This document shows, in pieces, positions 60,260-64,000 of a stretch of DNA of 64,000 nt; the stretch's first letter is position 1, and every line of letters starts with the position of its first letter. The translations under genes and the position numbers were made by a program. The stretch comes from Onthophagus taurus. Taxonomy: Eukaryota; Arthropoda; Insecta; Coleoptera; Scarabaeidae. The DNA lies in NCBI RefSeq assembly GCF_036711975.1, contig NC_091967.1, positions 13,578,001 through 13,642,000 on the forward strand, read 5' to 3'. The notes below the pieces were generated by a model. The model did no database searches. It worked only from the letters and a program-made list of their open reading frames with translations, and was not told the origin of the DNA.

Positions 60260-63200
60260 TCTTTATTATATATTTTTGTCAAAGAGTGTTGGTTTTCTTG
60301 TAATAAAATACTTTAATTATTGAATTCGTTTTCAATTTTGAATCTTTATTTGTTTTAATAATTTGTTTTGGAAAACCAATTTGTTAAAAATAAATTTTAT
60401 ATTCTTTCCTAGTTCTGATGTAAGATCAGTATTTTCCTGGGTGAAGGTAAAAACGTTAAAACCGTCGTAAAAAATGTGGGCGAAATTGGTTTGAGGAAAC
60501 GTTTCGTGAGAAAATCAACCGACTGTGGCTGTTCTTTACCGTTGTTGCTTATTGCTCCGACGTGTTCCCCGTTTCTGTTCTATTGAATACGGTTTCATGG
60601 AAATTCTTGCATTTCAATGTTGAACCCAAAAAAGAAATACCTTCGTCTTTACATTATACGGGTTTCAAGACATTTTTTATTACCACTTTTTCAACATCCA
60701 TTATTTCTTTTGTAACGATTCGTGAATGTAGGGATGACATTGATAGCGGTTAATTGTCACTTGATGAGGGTGAAATTGAACTCTTCTTAATTAATTTACT
60801 CCGATCGCAGGCTTTTATTTAGATTAAGTTATACAAAAGGGTTTATTTAAAACTTTTTTAATAAAAATTTACATCAACTAACCCATATCCAATTCTTTTA
60901 AGCTTAATGAACGGTTGGCCATACAGTGCGTTATATCTCTAATAAGTATTTTCGTTGCTTTAATTACTGTTATCGTTTATTCGGTTTTGTTAAATCGTAC
61001 GCTAGGAAAATAGATCTAATTATAAAGTTTGAACAATTTAGTGCAAAATTCAACTATGCAAAAACGATTCATATTATGGAGTAAAATTGCAAATTAAACC
61101 AAACACGATCTAACATTACATTTTTTAAACGTGGCGTTATTAATATGATTAAAGAATATGATTTAAATTTATCATAATATTAACTATATTAAAGATTAGA
61201 ATTTCGGTTTAAAAGTAATCCATCGGTAACGCTTCAAACACGCCCCTTAAAGTTGTAAAATAGCTAACTTTAAAGCCCTTACATCAAAGTGCTTTTAAAA
61301 TTCACAGCCAATATCGCTCTAATGGGGTAACTTCTAGTTATTATTCTCTGTTGGTGGGTCAGCAATTTTTAACGTATCAAAGTTCATGTGATACCAAAAA
61401 TTGGTTTTAAATAAAACATACGTACGTTTGATCTGATAATCAACTTGAAAATATCTTGAAAGGTAAGGTTTTGTTCTTACCATCGAAATGCGAAACGTTC
61501 TTACCATAATCTAAAGCATAGAGGCTGACCACCTTTTATTTTATTCAGATGCATTTCGTATTCTATCAATATTTTCGCAACGTTTTTCGTGGCGATTTTG
61601 AATCAACATTTCCGAGATGCAGCAAATTCAAAATTATTTTCTTCACTTCGTGTCTAAAATAATCGAGTTGAAGAGTTAAGTTTTAAATAATAAGCATACT
61701 ATAATAATAATAAATTCAAATGAAGTGTTGGTTAATGCGGATTTATTTTACCTACATTTAATGAAGTTCTAAGAAATATTTTTAGATTTTCAGGCGAACC
61801 TTCTTATAAACAATACTTTTGTCGAAGAAACCATACATCTTCTTATAAAAATAATTAAAAGTTACGGATTGGTCTATTTGCTTTGTAGCCTTTTAAAAAT
61901 AAATCATACATATTTATTAGCGATTTTGAATTTCAATGTGAAATTCAGCTTAAAATAAGATCTTATTCCTTGCAAATTTCGTACTCACCTCATTGAAATG
62001 GGAAACTTTACTCTCGCCATTCTGAGATTGCGGTCTCCACCAATAAACTTCAAGTAATCTCCTTGTTCGATCCAAATGAATTTGACTCAATCTGACTTTG
62101 TTGTGGAATAACTTTCAAGATTTAAAGATTTAGACATGTATATAACGTTTAATATATTTTTTTAATTCTCTCTAATTTTCGCTCATGATTGGATTAAGAC
62201 GAAGACGTAGTAGCATTTTAGATCTTATCGGAAAGTGAAAAGATTGTGTAAATGTATCTGATAAAAACGTACTTCGAGAATTTTCGATGTTATTGGAAGA
62301 TTTTGCTCTCAGTTAACCATAAATTCAGGTTTGATATGGTTTATGGTTTACTACTTAGTGAGATTAAAGAAAATTGAAACATTACCTTATTTTTTAACAC
62401 AAGCACGATTTATAGAGGAAATATTCGAAAAAGAATACAAGAAGGAAAAATTTGATTGAGTAAATGAAAAAGGCTGACATGTAAATTTTTATTTTAATAA
62501 TTAATATAATTTAAATATTTTTAACCAAACTAGGAGATTACACTATTTACGGAGCCTTGCAAGTGTTGTTTTTACACATTCTTGGTATTACAGATTCTTC
62601 CCAAATAAACATTCTTGGTGGGTAAACTCATAAAGAAATTTACTTCTTCTTCCTCTCGTTTTAGACCCTTTGGCCTGTTGTTACAATTAAGGTCTGTATC
62701 TGAAATAGCTTCTGACAAGTTTATTGCTAGCAGACTCTCCATCCGTTTGGTGGTCTGGTTTTAAGCGGGTTATTTGTAAGCACAATTTTTGGCACTTTGT
62801 TTCTGGCATTCTACAGACGTGGTTGTGCCAAAATGTCTACGATGTCATTCTCATCTCATAATGTCCTGAACACAGCATTGGTCTCTGGATGTCGATCAAC
62901 ACGATCTTCATGCTGTAGCAAAGTCAGAACAGCTAAAGGTTCTAAAAACTTTTATTCTATAAGGTTTCTGATGCATCGATGAGCGACAATAAGATCGTCA
63001 AAAGATCATCATGTCGGATCTCATGTTAGAGGTAATGTTTTGGTGGATTCACATGTGATTAGCAGTGCTCCAAAAATTCGTTCCGCAGCGAGGTGGTAAG
63101 AAAAATCATTAATTATACAAGTTATCAAGTTCCAAACCCGCAAAAACCAGACATTAGTTTGAGCAAGTATTTTTTCTCCTTACTTACCTACTTAACTCCA

Positions 63201-64000
63201 AATTCTGCCGCGTTTTATTCTTCACGTTGATGGCTCTCTTCTTGAGATACCCAAAACTAACCTTGGGTTACAAGTTTCATTTTGAGCTTTATTGTTGCGG
63301 AAGGTTTACGATGGGAAGTGGAAACCTAATAATGTGGAACGACTATGACTGCTATTTACAAAACGGTTAGGGAAATTGAATTTGGCCCATCTAATTAAAA
63401 GTATAGTTTAGTTAAGTATTAGATTATATTAGTTCAATGTAACTAAAAATAGTTTGATTAAAAAAGTTTCATTTATTTAAATTTGATTAGCCACCAAAAA
63501 TTTCTATTTGAAATCTGTGGATCAATACTAGCTTAGAAGCCAACCAGGTTCGACTTTAATCAACTGTATTTCGTACTCATACTATAATTTCCTGGTAACG
63601 TGCAAACAAATCGTGGTGATTTTGAAACAAATAAATATCCGTTTCGGTAATTTCCTGTAAAGTAGTTTGAAATTCACTCATAAATAGTTTATGTTTGAGT
63701 GATTCGGTGTGTGTTCCTAAAATTTTTAAACAATGAAGCAACTAAATTGCAGTTAAATTCAAACTAGATTAAATATGCTTTAAAATGGACTTTACCTCAT
63801 TAATTTAATATCAATTTTCTTAATTTTTGTCTCTTTAAACTCTACAGTTGATTTAAAATAACAAAGTAACGAAGTTTATGGGAACTAATAAATTATTTAA
63901 AGCACTCTAAATCAAGATTATTTGCTTTGTATCGTCCATTTATTTTTAATTTTAATAATTTTTTTAATTCTATATTATTTTCTTAACAACTTCTGGAAAC
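60260..64000. other. Gene-free stretch to window end
   Basis: No supported gene. At about 62700-63080 the minus strand has broken, less AT-rich frames (for example LLQHEDRVDRHPETNAVF and ILAQPRL) that look like an eroded coding sequence, perhaps of a mobile element, but I cannot name it. Confidence 0.4.

Overview
The window looks like an insect nuclear genome, most likely a beetle. It is strongly AT-rich, most introns are 50-60 bp with GT...AG ends, codon use is AT-ended, and it carries single-copy animal genes (flightless-I, Spartan, MRT4, EMRE, GGA) together with insect-type DNA-transposon and LINE debris. The beetle assignment is inference from general style, not from a diagnostic marker.

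Layout. 1-14.4 kb is mostly gene-free, with an eroded mariner-like transposase (1.8-2.35 kb), a LINE fragment (5.6-6.4 kb) and a candidate pair of very small divergent genes around 8.2 kb. 14.4-31 kb is a compact housekeeping block: a zeste/SANT-like DNA-binding protein, the ribosome-assembly factor MRT4, the DNA-protein-crosslink protease Spartan (all minus strand), then flightless-I on the plus strand facing away from Spartan, and EMRE on the minus strand facing away from GGA. Two short spacers of about 550 bp (Spartan/fliI and EMRE/GGA) probably act as two-way promoters. 31-42 kb holds GGA (668 aa, with a 3-kb intron full of LINE remains), a small secreted DM9/DUF3421 protein and a divergent SLC6-type transporter.

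42.7-48.7 kb is the most unusual part. Four small secreted-peptide genes share the same design: a TATA box, a first coding exon of only 5-7 codons, a phase-0 intron inside the signal peptide, one second exon, and related C-termini (for example KFREACAFAVVG, KFRKACSFGALG and GFRGASVFAASVGK). Three of the four end in Gly or Gly-Lys, which fits C-terminal amidation. A satellite of about 180 bp per unit lies inside the cluster. I do not recognise this family and regard it as the best candidate for an undescribed system here.

48.7-64 kb is again nearly gene-free: one short signal-peptide ORF at 52.3 kb, transposase and LINE scraps near 58.3-59.1 kb, (TTGGG)-like and (TA)n low-complexity tracts, and a possible non-coding first exon near 60 kb. 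All exon maps come from reading splice sites and protein frames by eye; no alignment or database search was run.
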